A stretch of 64,000 nucleotides of DNA from Streptomyces graminofaciens. Lineage in GTDB: Bacteria > Actinomycetota > Actinomycetes > Streptomycetales > Streptomycetaceae. The stretch lies in the NCBI RefSeq assembly GCF_030294945.1, contig NZ_AP018448.1, positions 11,256,501 through 11,320,500 of the forward strand, read 5' to 3'. Shown here piece after piece: positions 40,893-50,106 of the stretch. Each line of letters starts with the position of its first letter. Position 1 is the stretch's first letter. A program made the position numbers and the translations under genes. The notes below the pieces were generated by a model, which saw only the letters and a program-made list of their open reading frames with translations, was not told the DNA's origin and ran no database searches.

Positions 40893-42643
40893 GCAGGGCA
40901 CTCTGGCGCGCCCTGCTCGCCGCCGCCCTGCTGTGCGGCATCGGCCTGCTGCCGTGGCTGTCGCGCACCGACCCGGCGCTCACGGTGCTCAAGGCCCGCT
41001 CGGCCGAACGCGACCCGACCCCGGACGTACTGGCCGCCGTGCGCGCCGAACTCGGCCTGGAAGCGGGACCGTTGAAGCTGCTGGGGCAGTGGCTCGGCGG
41101 GCTGGTGCGCGGGGACGCGGGCCGCTCGTGGATCTCCGGAGCCGAGGTCACCCCGTCCGTCGTCCAGGCCCTGGGGGTGTCCCTGCTGCTGATGGCCGCC
41201 GCCCTCGTCGTCGCAGCCATGACGGCCGCCGCGGTGTGCGCCCGCACCCTGCGGAGCGGCGAGGGACACGGGGGCAAAGGCGCGGCGGCCGTCACGGCCG
41301 CGCTGCCGGAGTTCCTCACCGCGTCCGTGCTCGCCGTCGTCGTCGGGGTGCACCTCGGCTGGCTGCCCGCGCTCGGCTGGTACGGACCGCGCTGGATGGT
41401 GCTGCCCGCGCTGGCGCTCGGCCTGCCCGCCGGCGCGCTGCTCGGCCGGATGCTCGACGATCTGCTGCCCGGCGCCTTCGCCGAACCCTGGGCGACGGCC
41501 GCCGCCGCACGCGGCGTACGCCATCGGAGCATCGCCCGCCGGGCGGTACGCCGCTGCGTACCCGGACTCCTGCCGAACATCGGCCTGTTCGTCGTCGGTC
41601 TCACCGGCGGCGCGGTCGCCGTCGAGCAGATCTTCGACATACCCGGCCTGGGCCGCACCACCCTCCAGGCCGCCATCGCCCAGGACCTGCCCGTCCTCCA
41701 GGCCGGCACGCTCGCCCTGGTCCTGCTGGCCGCCGTCGCCGGAGCCGCCGCCCGCCTCACCGCCCGCCTCCTGATCGGCCCGGCCCTGCGCGACGGCGCC
41801 CTCCGGTCCCTCCACACCCCGAAGCCGCCCGAGCCACGCCGCACACCGCTGCTCTGCGCCGCCGTCCTCCTCGCGGTCGTCACGGTCGGCCTGACCCGCG
41901 ACCCGCTGGCCCTCGACACCGGGGCCCGGCTCCAACCCCCCTCCTGGGCACGCCCGTTGGGCACCGATGCCCTGGGCCGTGACCTGCTCGCACGGATCGG
42001 TCACGGCGCGTTCAGCACGCTCGCCCTCGCCGTCGCGATCAGCGCGGCCGCGCTGATCACCGGCGTACTCCTCGGTCTGCTGCCCCGGCTGTCCGGACCG
42101 CTCGCCGACACCGTCAACGCCGTACCGCCCGTGCTCGCGGGCCTCCTGGTCGCCGCGGTCGCGGGAAGCGGGGCCACGACCCCCGCGCTCGCGGTGGCCG
42201 CGGTCGCCTGGGTGCCGCTCGCCGCGCACACCACGGCCCTGTTCGAACAGGAACGGGCCACCACGCACATCACCGCCGCGAAGGGCCTCGGCGCCGGACC
42301 GGCGTATCTGCTCCGCCGCGAGCTCCTGCCGGCCGTCCTGCCACCGGTCACCCGCCACGCCCTGCTCCGGCTGCCCGCGGTGGCCCTCGCCCTGACCTCC
42401 CTCGGCTTCCTCGGCCTCGGCGACCAGCCGCCCGACCCCGAGTGGGGCCTGCTCCTCGCCGAGAACCTGCCGTACGCCGAACGCGCCCCCTGGGCCGTCC
42501 TCGCCCCCGCCGCCGCACTCGCCCTGCTGGGCGCGCTCGCGGTCACGGCGGCGGGCGGGATACGAGGGCCACGGAGGTCGGCCCGGGCGGTACGGCAGCC
42601 GAAACCCGCCCTCGCCAGTACCACCGTCGGAGAGACCGGATGA
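40889..42643 (+). CDS. Fused DppB-DppC-type ABC transporter permease
   Basis: A 584-residue membrane protein joining two permease subunits normally encoded separately. The first half (about 1-300) matches the DppB type, with EAA loop EPWATAAAARGVRHRSIARRAVRR and VEQIFDIPGLGRTTLQAAI. The second half matches DppC: HPLGTDALGRDLLARIGHG-like sequence (PLGTDALGRDLLARI), an EAA loop THITAAKGLGAGPAYLLRRELLP and LTSLGFLGLGDQPPDPEWG. The TTG start overlaps the previous stop (TTGA) and the end overlaps the next start (ATGA). No ATPase gene follows; it must borrow ATPases from elsewhere. Confidence 0.85.
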   Translation: MSRALWRALLAAALLCGIGLLPWLSRTDPALTVLKARSAERDPTPDVLAAVRAELGLEAGPLKLLGQWLGGLVRGDAGRSWISGAEVTPSVVQALGVSLLLMAAALVVAAMTAAAVCARTLRSGEGHGGKGAAAVTAALPEFLTASVLAVVVGVHLGWLPALGWYGPRWMVLPALALGLPAGALLGRMLDDLLPGAFAEPWATAAAARGVRHRSIARRAVRRCVPGLLPNIGLFVVGLTGGAVAVEQIFDIPGLGRTTLQAAIAQDLPVLQAGTLALVLLAAVAGAAARLTARLLIGPALRDGALRSLHTPKPPEPRRTPLLCAAVLLAVVTVGLTRDPLALDTGARLQPPSWARPLGTDALGRDLLARIGHGAFSTLALAVAISAAALITGVLLGLLPRLSGPLADTVNAVPPVLAGLLVAAVAGSGATTPALAVAAVAWVPLAAHTTALFEQERATTHITAAKGLGAGPAYLLRRELLPAVLPPVTRHALLRLPAVALALTSLGFLGLGDQPPDPEWGLLLAENLPYAERAPWAVLAPAAALALLGALAVTAAGGIRGPRRSARAVRQPKPALASTTVGETG

Positions 42644-43899
42644 CCCAGTCCCAGCGCCAACCCGCCGAGACGCCCCAGCCGGAGGCCACCAGGCCTTCCC
42701 ACCGGCGCGCCTGGGGGCGGCTCAACCCCCTCCTGCGGCTGCTGATCCTCACCCAGCTCGCCTTCAACATCGGCTTCTTCGCCGTGCTGCCGTTCCTTGC
42801 CGAGCACCTCGGTACGGCGATCGGCATGGCGGGCTGGATGGTCGGGTTCGTGCTCGGGCTGCGCACCTTCAGCCAGCAGGGACTGTTCGTGGTGGGCGGC
42901 GCGCTGGCCGACCGGTACGGCGTACGGCCCGTCGTCCTCGCGGGCTGTGTGCTGCGCATCGCAGGGTTCGCGTGGCTCGGGTACGCGGACGAGGACTGGT
43001 CGGTCATCGGATCGGTCCTGCTGATCGGTTTCGCCGCCGCGCTGTTCTCCCCGGCCGTCGAGTCCGAGGTCGCCCGGCAGGCGGTCGTGTGGGAGGAGTC
43101 GGGCGGCGGCCCCCGTACGAGCGTACTGGCGCTGTTCACGGTGGCGGGGCAGGCGGGGGCGTTCGTGGGGCCGCTCATCGGCGCGCTGTTGCTGGCCGTG
43201 GACTACCGCGTGGTCTGCCTCACGGGCGCCGGGGTCTTCGTGCTCGTCCTCGCCGGGCACTTCTGGCTGCTGCCGCAGCACATTCCGGGCCGGGAGCGGG
43301 TGGAGGTGAGGGGTGGGCTGCGCGGGCTGCTGCGCAACCGGCGCTTCCTGGCACTGTGCTGCGCGTACGGCGCGTACCTGCTGGCGTACAACCAGCTGTA
43401 CCTTCTCCTGCCGGACGAGGTGGAGCGGGCCACGGGGTCGCAGTCGGCGCTGGCGTGGCTGTTCGGACTGTCCTCGCTGCTCGTGGTGACCGCGCAGCTT
43501 CCGGTCACCCGGTGGGCGGCGGACCGGCTGGATCTGCGTCGGTCCATGGCGGCCGGGTTGGCGCTGATCGCCGCCGGGTTCGCAGTGGTGGCCGTGGCGC
43601 GGCCCGCCGAGTGGACGGGGAACAGGGGGCTGTTGCCGGCCGCCGGGTTCGTGGTGTTGCTGACGGTGGGGCAGATGCTGGTGGCTCCCGCTGCGCGTGC
43701 GTGGGTGCCGGATCTGGCGGTGGAGGGGCGGCTGGGTCTCTACACCGGGGCGATGTCCTCCGTCTCCGGTCTGATCGTGCTGGTGGGCAGTGCGGCGACG
43801 GGCTCCTTGATGGACACGGGGCTCCCCGCCGCCGTCCCCTGGCTGGCCCTCGCGGCGATCCCGATGGCGTCGATCGCGTTGCTGCCGCGCCGGGTCTAG
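42640..43899 (+). CDS. MFS transporter
   Basis: A 419-residue major facilitator with 12 predicted membrane segments. The signature loop between helices 2 and 3 is VGGALADRYGVRPVVLAG, and VTRWAADRLDLRRSMAAGLAL marks the second half. It is coupled to the fused permease by an ATGA overlap. In characterised metallophore systems (such as the Cnt system of Staphylococcus) an MFS protein exports the chelator while a family 5 ABC system imports the complex; the same split is plausible here, but no biosynthetic gene is present. Confidence 0.83.
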   Translation: MTQSQRQPAETPQPEATRPSHRRAWGRLNPLLRLLILTQLAFNIGFFAVLPFLAEHLGTAIGMAGWMVGFVLGLRTFSQQGLFVVGGALADRYGVRPVVLAGCVLRIAGFAWLGYADEDWSVIGSVLLIGFAAALFSPAVESEVARQAVVWEESGGGPRTSVLALFTVAGQAGAFVGPLIGALLLAVDYRVVCLTGAGVFVLVLAGHFWLLPQHIPGRERVEVRGGLRGLLRNRRFLALCCAYGAYLLAYNQLYLLLPDEVERATGSQSALAWLFGLSSLLVVTAQLPVTRWAADRLDLRRSMAAGLALIAAGFAVVAVARPAEWTGNRGLLPAAGFVVLLTVGQMLVAPAARAWVPDLAVEGRLGLYTGAMSSVSGLIVLVGSAATGSLMDTGLPAAVPWLALAAIPMASIALLPRRV

Positions 43900-43910
43900 G
43901 GCGTTTTTTC

Positions 43911-44104
43911 CGCCCCCGCCGCCCCTACCCGTTCCCATCCCCAAGGGCGCTGCCCCTTCGACCCCGACTGCGCGGGAGAGCCCGGGTGGGCGGGGTGCGT
44001 TGGCGGGTGCGGGTTTGGTGGGGCTGGTCGCGCAGTTCCCCGCGCCCCTAAAAGCAACGGCCCCGCGCCCCTGGGGATGGGAACGGGTAGGGGCGGCGGG
44101 GGCG
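43911..44104. repeat. Intergenic element with perfect 33-bp inverted repeats
   Basis: 43911-43943 (starting CGCCCCCGCCGCCCCTACCC) is exactly complementary to 44072-44104. The 128-bp centre contains GGGTGCGGGT and CGCGCAGTTCCCCGCGCCCC, also present in the 35361-35405 copy. It fills the gap between the convergent MFS and NHLP transporter genes and probably acts as a bidirectional terminator. Confidence 0.85.
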
Positions 44105-44140
44105 AGGAAGACCCCGGCACCCCGCTGACGCACCCCCACC

Positions 44141-46963
44141 TCAAGCCATCTGCCGCCGAACCAACTCGTGCAACCGCCCACCCGCATCCGCCAACAACTG
44201 CGCAGGCGCCCCCACCTCCGCCACCTTCCCGTCCTCCATCACGACCACCCGGTCGGCGTCCATCACGGTGGACAGACGGTGCGCGATCACGACCCGCGTC
44301 GCGTTCAGGGCCCGCGTGCTCTCGATCACCACCCGCTGTGTCTCGTTGTCGAGCGCACTGGTCGCCTCGTCGAAGAAGAGAATGCGCGGACGACGGATCA
44401 GGGCCTGGGCAATCATCAGCCGCTGGCGCTGGCCCCCGGAGATCGCCCCGTTGCCCTGGACGATCGTGTGCAACCCCATCGGCATCCGCTTGATGTCCTC
44501 CGCGAGCCCCGCCATCTCGGCCGCCGCCATCGCCTCCTCCGGCGTGTACGGCTCGGTACCGCAGATGACGTCCAGGATCGAACCCGTGAACGGCTGGGCG
44601 TGCTGGAGCACGACACCGCACTGGCGGCGTACGGCGGACTGGTCGAGCGCGCCCAGATCCTGACCGTCGTACAGCACACTGCCCGAGACCGGCTTGTCGA
44701 AGCCGATCAACAGTCTGAGCAGAGTCGACTTGCCGCAGCCGCTGGGGCCGACTATCGCGACGAACTCGCCCGGCTTGATCTCGAAGGACACGTCGTCCAG
44801 CACCAGCGGACCGTCGTCCGCGTACCGGAAGGACAGGCGTCGGGCCTCCAACGCGCCGGACAGCACCCCGGGGCGCGTGCTCGCCGTGCGCACCTCCGGT
44901 GTGGCCTCCAGGACCGGCTTGATCTCCTCGAAGAGGGGGAGCACCGCGACCGCCGACACGAACGCGCCGGTGAGCTGGGTGACCGAGGTGAGCAGCATGG
45001 TCACCGACGTGTTGAAGGTGAGGAATTCCGCCGCCGACATCGAGCCCCGCGCCGGGCCCGCCAGCAGCATGAACATCAACAGGGTGCAGAGCGGCAGATA
45101 CACCGCGCCCAGCACCGTGTTGAGGTTCTTGATCCCGCCGACCCTCTGCTGGAGCTCCCGGCTGCGCGCGAACTCGCCCGCCCAGGCCGCGTACGCGTAG
45201 TTCTCGGCCGCCGCCACCCGCAGCTTCGGCAGGCCCCGCAGGGTCTGGAACGCCTGGTTGTTCAGCTTGTTGCTCAACACCACCAGGCGGCGCTGCCAGC
45301 GGATCTGCCACAGACCGAGCCCGAGGAACACCGAGGCGACGACCACCAGCATGCCCATCGCGGCCAAGGCCATCGGCACGCTGTACCAGAGCAGCAGCCC
45401 CAGGTTCACCGCGCCCACCGTCACCGACTGGGCGACCACCGGGCCCACCCCGGCCAGCGTCCGGCGCATCGCGCTGATGCCCATGGCCGCGCCGGCCAGC
45501 TCACCCGTCGAACGGGACGCGAAGAACTTCGTGGGCAGCCGCAGCAGGCGGTCCCAGACGGCCGGTTGGAGCGTGGCCTCGATCCGGCCCTCCAGACGCA
45601 GGATCGTCAGGTTCTGCAGCAGCAGGAACGCCGCCGACACCACGCTCGCCAACATCACCGCCAGACAGACCTGGACGATCAGGCTCTCCTGCGCCTTCGG
45701 CACGTACTCGCCGAGGATCCTGCCCGTGGCGACGGGGACCAGTGAGCCGAGCGCGACCGTCACCAGGCCGCTCAGCAGCAGGCCCGTCATGTCGCCGCCG
45801 GTGCCGTGCAGGCTGAACCGCATCAGCCGGAGCGGACTCAGCACGCGCTCGGGCAGTGGGCGGTAGAACATCACGGCACGCGGCTCGAACTCCGCCACGT
45901 TCTCCTTCTCGATCGGCGTCTCCCGGCCGGACGACGGCTGTACGGCCACATAACCGCCGCGCCGCCACAGCAGCGCCACCGGCGCCCCCGACAGGGCCCG
46001 CTGCCCGACCAGCGGGCCCACGTTGTCGTGCCACCAGCGCCCGGTGAGCCGTACGGCACGGACCCGGACCCGGGAGGCGAGCGCGATCCGCTCCACCGGG
46101 TCGAGCCGGTCGCTCTCGGTGCCGCTCTGCGCGGGCTGGGCCAGGGCGATCCCGGCCGCCTGCGCGACGAGTTTGCAGGCCGCGTACGTGGCGTCCGCGT
46201 CGGCGGCCGTCGTACGCCGGGCCGCGGAGGACTTGCCGATGGACGCGAGCAGCGTCCGGTCCGCCTGGGCGCGCACGGCCTCACCGGCCTTGATACCGGC
46301 GGCCGTACGGTCCTCGTGGGTGCGCTCCAGCTGCTCGATCCAGCGGTCCAGCGTGGCCAGCAGCCGGTACTGCTGGTCGACCATGCTCTGCCAGACCCCG
46401 GGGTCCATCAGCAGATCCGCCGCCGCCTCCGCGCCGTACAGCGAGCCGTACTGCACACTGCCGGGCGGCACCTGCATCCAGAACACGTCGTCGTCGGTGG
46501 GCGCGGCGGCCTGCTCGGTGGCCATCGGCGCCTGGAAGAGGATGGACAGACCACGGCCGACGCCGAGCGCGAGGGCGTACTCCAGGGGGCTGGTCCGCGG
46601 GGGTACCAGTTGCGCGTTGCCCCATTCGTCGTACGACCAGGTCTCGGTGTTCACCGGCTGGTACAGCTCGCGCAGGCCGATGCGGCGCACCACGCAGTCG
46701 CGCAGCGGGCGGGCGACCAGGGTGTGCTGGGGGCCGGTGACCGGGCCGAGCAACAGCGAGCCCGCTTCGAGGCGGCCCAGGTGGTGCCAGTGGCCCTGCT
46801 GCCTCGCGTCGACCGCGAACAGGTCCAGGGCGCCGGAGGCCACCAGCCACAGCACCTGCGGGCCTTCGAGGTCGAGGCGGGTGTGGCCGGCGCAGTCGAG
46901 GGGCGTGCCCATGGCACCGAGCGCATCGAGGACGAGGTCGCCGTCCTCACGTACCGACGTCAT
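44141..46963 (-). CDS. NHLP-type peptide export ABC transporter, permease/ATPase subunit
   Basis: A 940-residue transporter of the second NHLP/NHLM subfamily. The N-terminal half (about 1-360) is a cytosolic region with a cyclic-nucleotide-binding-like part (GHWHHLGRLEAGSLLLGPV) and no peptidase. A six-helix ABC domain follows (LPTKFFASRSTGELAGAAMGI), and a C-terminal ATPase has Walker A GPSGCGKSTLLRLL, signature ISGGQRQRLMIAQAL and Walker B LFFDEATSALD. It starts 1 base after the C39 transporter ends, so the two probably form a heteromeric exporter for the precursor at 50107-50322. Confidence 0.88.
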   Translation of the reverse strand: MTSVREDGDLVLDALGAMGTPLDCAGHTRLDLEGPQVLWLVASGALDLFAVDARQQGHWHHLGRLEAGSLLLGPVTGPQHTLVARPLRDCVVRRIGLRELYQPVNTETWSYDEWGNAQLVPPRTSPLEYALALGVGRGLSILFQAPMATEQAAAPTDDDVFWMQVPPGSVQYGSLYGAEAAADLLMDPGVWQSMVDQQYRLLATLDRWIEQLERTHEDRTAAGIKAGEAVRAQADRTLLASIGKSSAARRTTAADADATYAACKLVAQAAGIALAQPAQSGTESDRLDPVERIALASRVRVRAVRLTGRWWHDNVGPLVGQRALSGAPVALLWRRGGYVAVQPSSGRETPIEKENVAEFEPRAVMFYRPLPERVLSPLRLMRFSLHGTGGDMTGLLLSGLVTVALGSLVPVATGRILGEYVPKAQESLIVQVCLAVMLASVVSAAFLLLQNLTILRLEGRIEATLQPAVWDRLLRLPTKFFASRSTGELAGAAMGISAMRRTLAGVGPVVAQSVTVGAVNLGLLLWYSVPMALAAMGMLVVVASVFLGLGLWQIRWQRRLVVLSNKLNNQAFQTLRGLPKLRVAAAENYAYAAWAGEFARSRELQQRVGGIKNLNTVLGAVYLPLCTLLMFMLLAGPARGSMSAAEFLTFNTSVTMLLTSVTQLTGAFVSAVAVLPLFEEIKPVLEATPEVRTASTRPGVLSGALEARRLSFRYADDGPLVLDDVSFEIKPGEFVAIVGPSGCGKSTLLRLLIGFDKPVSGSVLYDGQDLGALDQSAVRRQCGVVLQHAQPFTGSILDVICGTEPYTPEEAMAAAEMAGLAEDIKRMPMGLHTIVQGNGAISGGQRQRLMIAQALIRRPRILFFDEATSALDNETQRVVIESTRALNATRVVIAHRLSTVMDADRVVVMEDGKVAEVGAPAQLLADAGGRLHELVRRQMA

Positions 46964-46964
46964 C

Positions 46965-49193
46965 TCACCGCTCCCTGACCAGCTGGGCGTACGCGCCGCC
47001 GCGCAGCACCAGCTCGTCGTGCCGTCCGCGTTCCACGATCGTGCCGTGCTGCAGGACGACGATCTCGTCGCTGTCGCGGACCGTGCTGAGCCGGTGCGCG
47101 ATCACCACACAGGCGCAGCCGCGCTTGCGCAGGTTGTCCATGACGGTCAGCTCGGTCTCCGCGTCGAGCGCGCTCGTCACCTCGTCGAGCACGAGGATGC
47201 TGGGCCTGCGCACCAACGCCCGGGCGATCTCCAGACGTTGCCGCTGCCCGCCGGAGAAGTTGCGGCCGTCCTGCTCGACCCTGCTGTGGATGCCGCCAGG
47301 GCGGCGGGTCACCACGTCGTACAGGGCCGCGTCCCGCAACGCCTCGACGACCGCCTCGTCCGGGATCGACGGGTCCCACAGGGCCACGTTGTCGCGGACC
47401 GTGCCCTCGAAGAGGAAGACCTCCTGGTCGACGAAGGAGACCGAGGCGGCCAGGGCGCCGCGTGGAATGTCCTCCAGACGCCGGCCGTCGATACGGATCA
47501 CGCCCTCCCAGGGGGCGTACAGGCCCGAGATCAGCCTCGACACCGTCGACTTGCCGCTGCCGGAGCCGCCGACCAGGGCCACCTGCCGGCCGGGGCCGAC
47601 CGTCAGATCGAAGCCGGTGAGCAGGGGCTTGTCGAGGGGGCTGTAACCGAAGGTGATGTTCTCCAGTTCGATGTGGCCGTGCAGACGGCGCGTGGACTCG
47701 CCGGTGTCCGGGCGGGCGTACAGCGGGTCCGCCTGGAAGTTCTCCACGTCCTTGAGGCGGGCCACGTCGGCCGCGAAGTCCTGGATGCGGCCCGCGACGC
47801 CGTTGAGCCGGGTGATCGGCGCGGTGAACCGCGTGACCAGTGCCTGGAAGGCGACCAGCAGGCCCACCGATATGTGACCCTCGATCGCGCGCATGCCGCC
47901 GATCCAGAGGATGAGCGCGCTGTTGAGCGTGGCGAGCGTCGGGGCGACGACACCCAGCCAGGCGCTCGGCACCCCGAGGCGCTGCTGCTCCTCCAGGGTC
48001 GTGGCGTGCTGCCCGGCCCACTTGCGGAAGTAGCCGTCCTCACCGCCGGTCGCCTTCATCGTCTCGATCAGCTGGAGCCCGGTGTACGCCGTGTTGGTGA
48101 GCCGGGCGCTGTCCGCCCGCAGTTTCGCCGTACGGGTCGCGCGCAGCCGGATCACCACCCGCATCGCCACCACGTTCAGCAGCGCGACCGCGATACCGAC
48201 GAAGGTGAGCTGGGGGTCGTACGTATAGAGGAGTACGGCGTAGAGGACGACCACGACGGCGTCCACGCCGACCGCCGCGAGGTCGCGGGCCAGGGTCTCG
48301 GCGACCGCGTCGTTGGACTGGAGGCGTTGGACGAGGTCGGCGGGGCTGCGCTGGGAGAAGAAGGTGACGGGGAGCCGCAGCAGGTGCCGTAGGAAACGGG
48401 CGCTGCTCAATGTGGACGAGATCAGGCGGCCGCGCAGCAGGTTCGCCTGTTGCAGCCAGGTCAGCAGGACCGTGAGCAGCACACACGCGCCCATCGACGT
48501 GAACAGCACGCTCAGCAACGAGGTCTGGCCACCGATCAGGAACATGTCGATGTACGTCCGGCTCAGCGCGGGCACCGCCGCGCCGACCGCGACCAGCAGC
48601 AGGCTCGACAGGACGGCGGCGGGCAGCGTGCCGGAGGTGCCGCGCATCCGGGCGGGCATCGCGCCCAGTACCCCGGGTTTGCGGCCGCCCGTCTCGAAGT
48701 CGTCGCCCGGCTCCATGACGAGGACGACACCCGTGAAGCTGGAGTCGAAGTCCTCCATCGGCACGAACCGGCGGCCCTTGCCCGGGTCGTTGATGTGCAC
48801 CCCGCGACGGCCGAGGCGGCGCCCCATGCCGTCGTAGACGACGTAGTGGTTGAACTCCCAGAAGAGGACGGCGGGCGCCTTCACCTCGGCGAGGGCGTTC
48901 ACGTCCATCTGCATGCCCTTGGCGGTCAGGCCGTAACTCCGGGCCGCCTTCAGGACGTTGCTGGCGCGGGAGCCGTCCCGGGAGACACCGCACGCGATGC
49001 GCAGCTCCTCCAACGGGATGTGCCGCCCGTAGTGGCCGAGGACCATCGCGAGCGAGGCCGCGCCGCATTCCACGGCCTCCATCTGGAGGACCGTGGGCGT
49101 ACGGACGGTCTTCTGGCCGCCCTTGGGTACCGGGCGCCGCTTGGCCGGGGTGGCTTTCCGTCTGCCGTGCGCGGTGTCCTGGGTTCGGGTCAC
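46965..49193 (-). CDS. NHLP-type export ABC transporter with C39 leader peptidase
   Basis: A 742-residue bifunctional transporter. Residues about 28-165 are a C39 peptidase that cuts after double-glycine leaders, with Cys43 (MEAVECGAASLAM), His116 (FWEFNHYVVYDG) and Asp136 (HINDPGKG). A six-helix membrane domain (LPVTFFSQRSPADLVQRLQSND) and an ATPase follow (GGSGSGKSTVSRL, FSGGQRQRLEIARAL, LVLDEVTSALDAET). GTG 49193 overlaps the adaptor stop by 4 bases (GTGA); the longer open frame upstream is not coding. The triad is complete, so the enzyme should be active. Confidence 0.9.
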   Translation of the reverse strand: MTRTQDTAHGRRKATPAKRRPVPKGGQKTVRTPTVLQMEAVECGAASLAMVLGHYGRHIPLEELRIACGVSRDGSRASNVLKAARSYGLTAKGMQMDVNALAEVKAPAVLFWEFNHYVVYDGMGRRLGRRGVHINDPGKGRRFVPMEDFDSSFTGVVLVMEPGDDFETGGRKPGVLGAMPARMRGTSGTLPAAVLSSLLLVAVGAAVPALSRTYIDMFLIGGQTSLLSVLFTSMGACVLLTVLLTWLQQANLLRGRLISSTLSSARFLRHLLRLPVTFFSQRSPADLVQRLQSNDAVAETLARDLAAVGVDAVVVVLYAVLLYTYDPQLTFVGIAVALLNVVAMRVVIRLRATRTAKLRADSARLTNTAYTGLQLIETMKATGGEDGYFRKWAGQHATTLEEQQRLGVPSAWLGVVAPTLATLNSALILWIGGMRAIEGHISVGLLVAFQALVTRFTAPITRLNGVAGRIQDFAADVARLKDVENFQADPLYARPDTGESTRRLHGHIELENITFGYSPLDKPLLTGFDLTVGPGRQVALVGGSGSGKSTVSRLISGLYAPWEGVIRIDGRRLEDIPRGALAASVSFVDQEVFLFEGTVRDNVALWDPSIPDEAVVEALRDAALYDVVTRRPGGIHSRVEQDGRNFSGGQRQRLEIARALVRRPSILVLDEVTSALDAETELTVMDNLRKRGCACVVIAHRLSTVRDSDEIVVLQHGTIVERGRHDELVLRGGAYAQLVRER

Positions 49194-49996
49194 GGGAGCA
49201 GCCAATCGATCGGACGCTCGTCGGCCAGCCGGATCGAACCCGTGGCCAGGGTCATGGAGGTCAGCTTGAACGGCGGTCCGTCCTGCGAGGACCACTTGTA
49301 GCCGGACTCGGTGGAGGCCTTGCGGTCCAGTCGCACGGTCACCGCCACCGGCCGGCCCTTCTTCGTGAACTGCTCGCCCAGTTGGCTGTCCCCGAGGAAC
49401 GCCCCGATCGACTGCGGGGTCTGGGCGGCGCGGTCCACCGTTTTCACATGGCCGCGCAGCACGCCGTAACTCTGGGTGGGCGCCGACTGCACGGTCAGGT
49501 CCACCTCGGCGTTCTTCGGGATGGAGGCCGCGTTCTCGGCGGGGACGTACACCGTGGCGTACAACGGGTCGTCGGCGTCGGCGACCTTCTCGATGGCCGC
49601 GACATTCGCTCCGGTGGAGATGATCTGGCCGATCGTGGCGGCGAGCGCGGAGACCCGGCCGGCCGCGACGGACCGTACGACTCTCTCGCCGTCGGCGGTG
49701 GCGACCTTCAGGACCGGGGCCCTGGCGGGCAGCCGCTCGCCCTGTTTCGCCAGTACGGCGGTGACCTGGCCGGCGACCGGGCTCTGGAGGACGTAACTGC
49801 CCTGCCCGTGTGTGAGGACGGCGGGCGCGCTGACCGTGGACGCGACGGAACCCGTGACGGCCCACACGGACGCGGCGGCCATGGCGACCACCGTCACGGA
49901 CAGCACGAGCCAGCCCTGCGGGCGGGCGAAGCGCACCGGAAAGTCCAGCTCTTCCGGCGACTGGAGCTTGGCGAGGGCCTGTTGGCGGAACTGCAC
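49190..49996 (-). CDS. NHLP-type secretion adaptor (HlyD/membrane-fusion-like)
   Basis: A 268-residue protein with one N-terminal membrane helix (GWLVLSVTVVAMAAASVWAVTG, about residues 28-49) and a biotinyl-lipoyl-like hairpin (GSYVLQSPVAGQVTAVLAKQGERLPARAPVLKV), as in NHLP bacteriocin-system secretion proteins. It likely links the exporter to the cell envelope. ATG 49996 gives a conserved-looking cytosolic start (FRQQALAKLQSPEELD). It follows the precursor gene after a 110-base gap containing a strong stem-loop and is translationally coupled to the C39 transporter. Confidence 0.85.
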   Translation of the reverse strand: MQFRQQALAKLQSPEELDFPVRFARPQGWLVLSVTVVAMAAASVWAVTGSVASTVSAPAVLTHGQGSYVLQSPVAGQVTAVLAKQGERLPARAPVLKVATADGERVVRSVAAGRVSALAATIGQIISTGANVAAIEKVADADDPLYATVYVPAENAASIPKNAEVDLTVQSAPTQSYGVLRGHVKTVDRAAQTPQSIGAFLGDSQLGEQFTKKGRPVAVTVRLDRKASTESGYKWSSQDGPPFKLTSMTLATGSIRLADERPIDWLLP

Positions 49997-50053
49997 GGGA
50001 CTTCCCTCACCTGCGCGATGTGAGACGGGTTCAACGTGCCTTGTGGCACCCGA

Positions 50054-50088
50054 GAGTCCCGGAACCGGTCAGGGCGGTTCCGGGACTC
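50054..50088. terminator. Stem-loop between precursor and exporter genes (attenuator-like)
   Basis: GAGTCCCGGAACC (50054-50066) pairs perfectly with GGTTCCGGGACTC (50076-50088) around a 9-base loop. It lies just after the precursor stop codon and before the adaptor gene. Without a T-tract it may act as a partial terminator or RNA-stabilising element that keeps precursor mRNA in excess. Confidence 0.65.
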
Positions 50089-50106
50089 AGCGGCACTGGG
50101 GCTCGA

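Noticed and set aside
44168..48392. Long plus-strand frames opposite the NHLP transporters
   Set aside because: The minus-strand transporters have intact Walker, signature and peptidase motifs, so the opposite frames are shadows.
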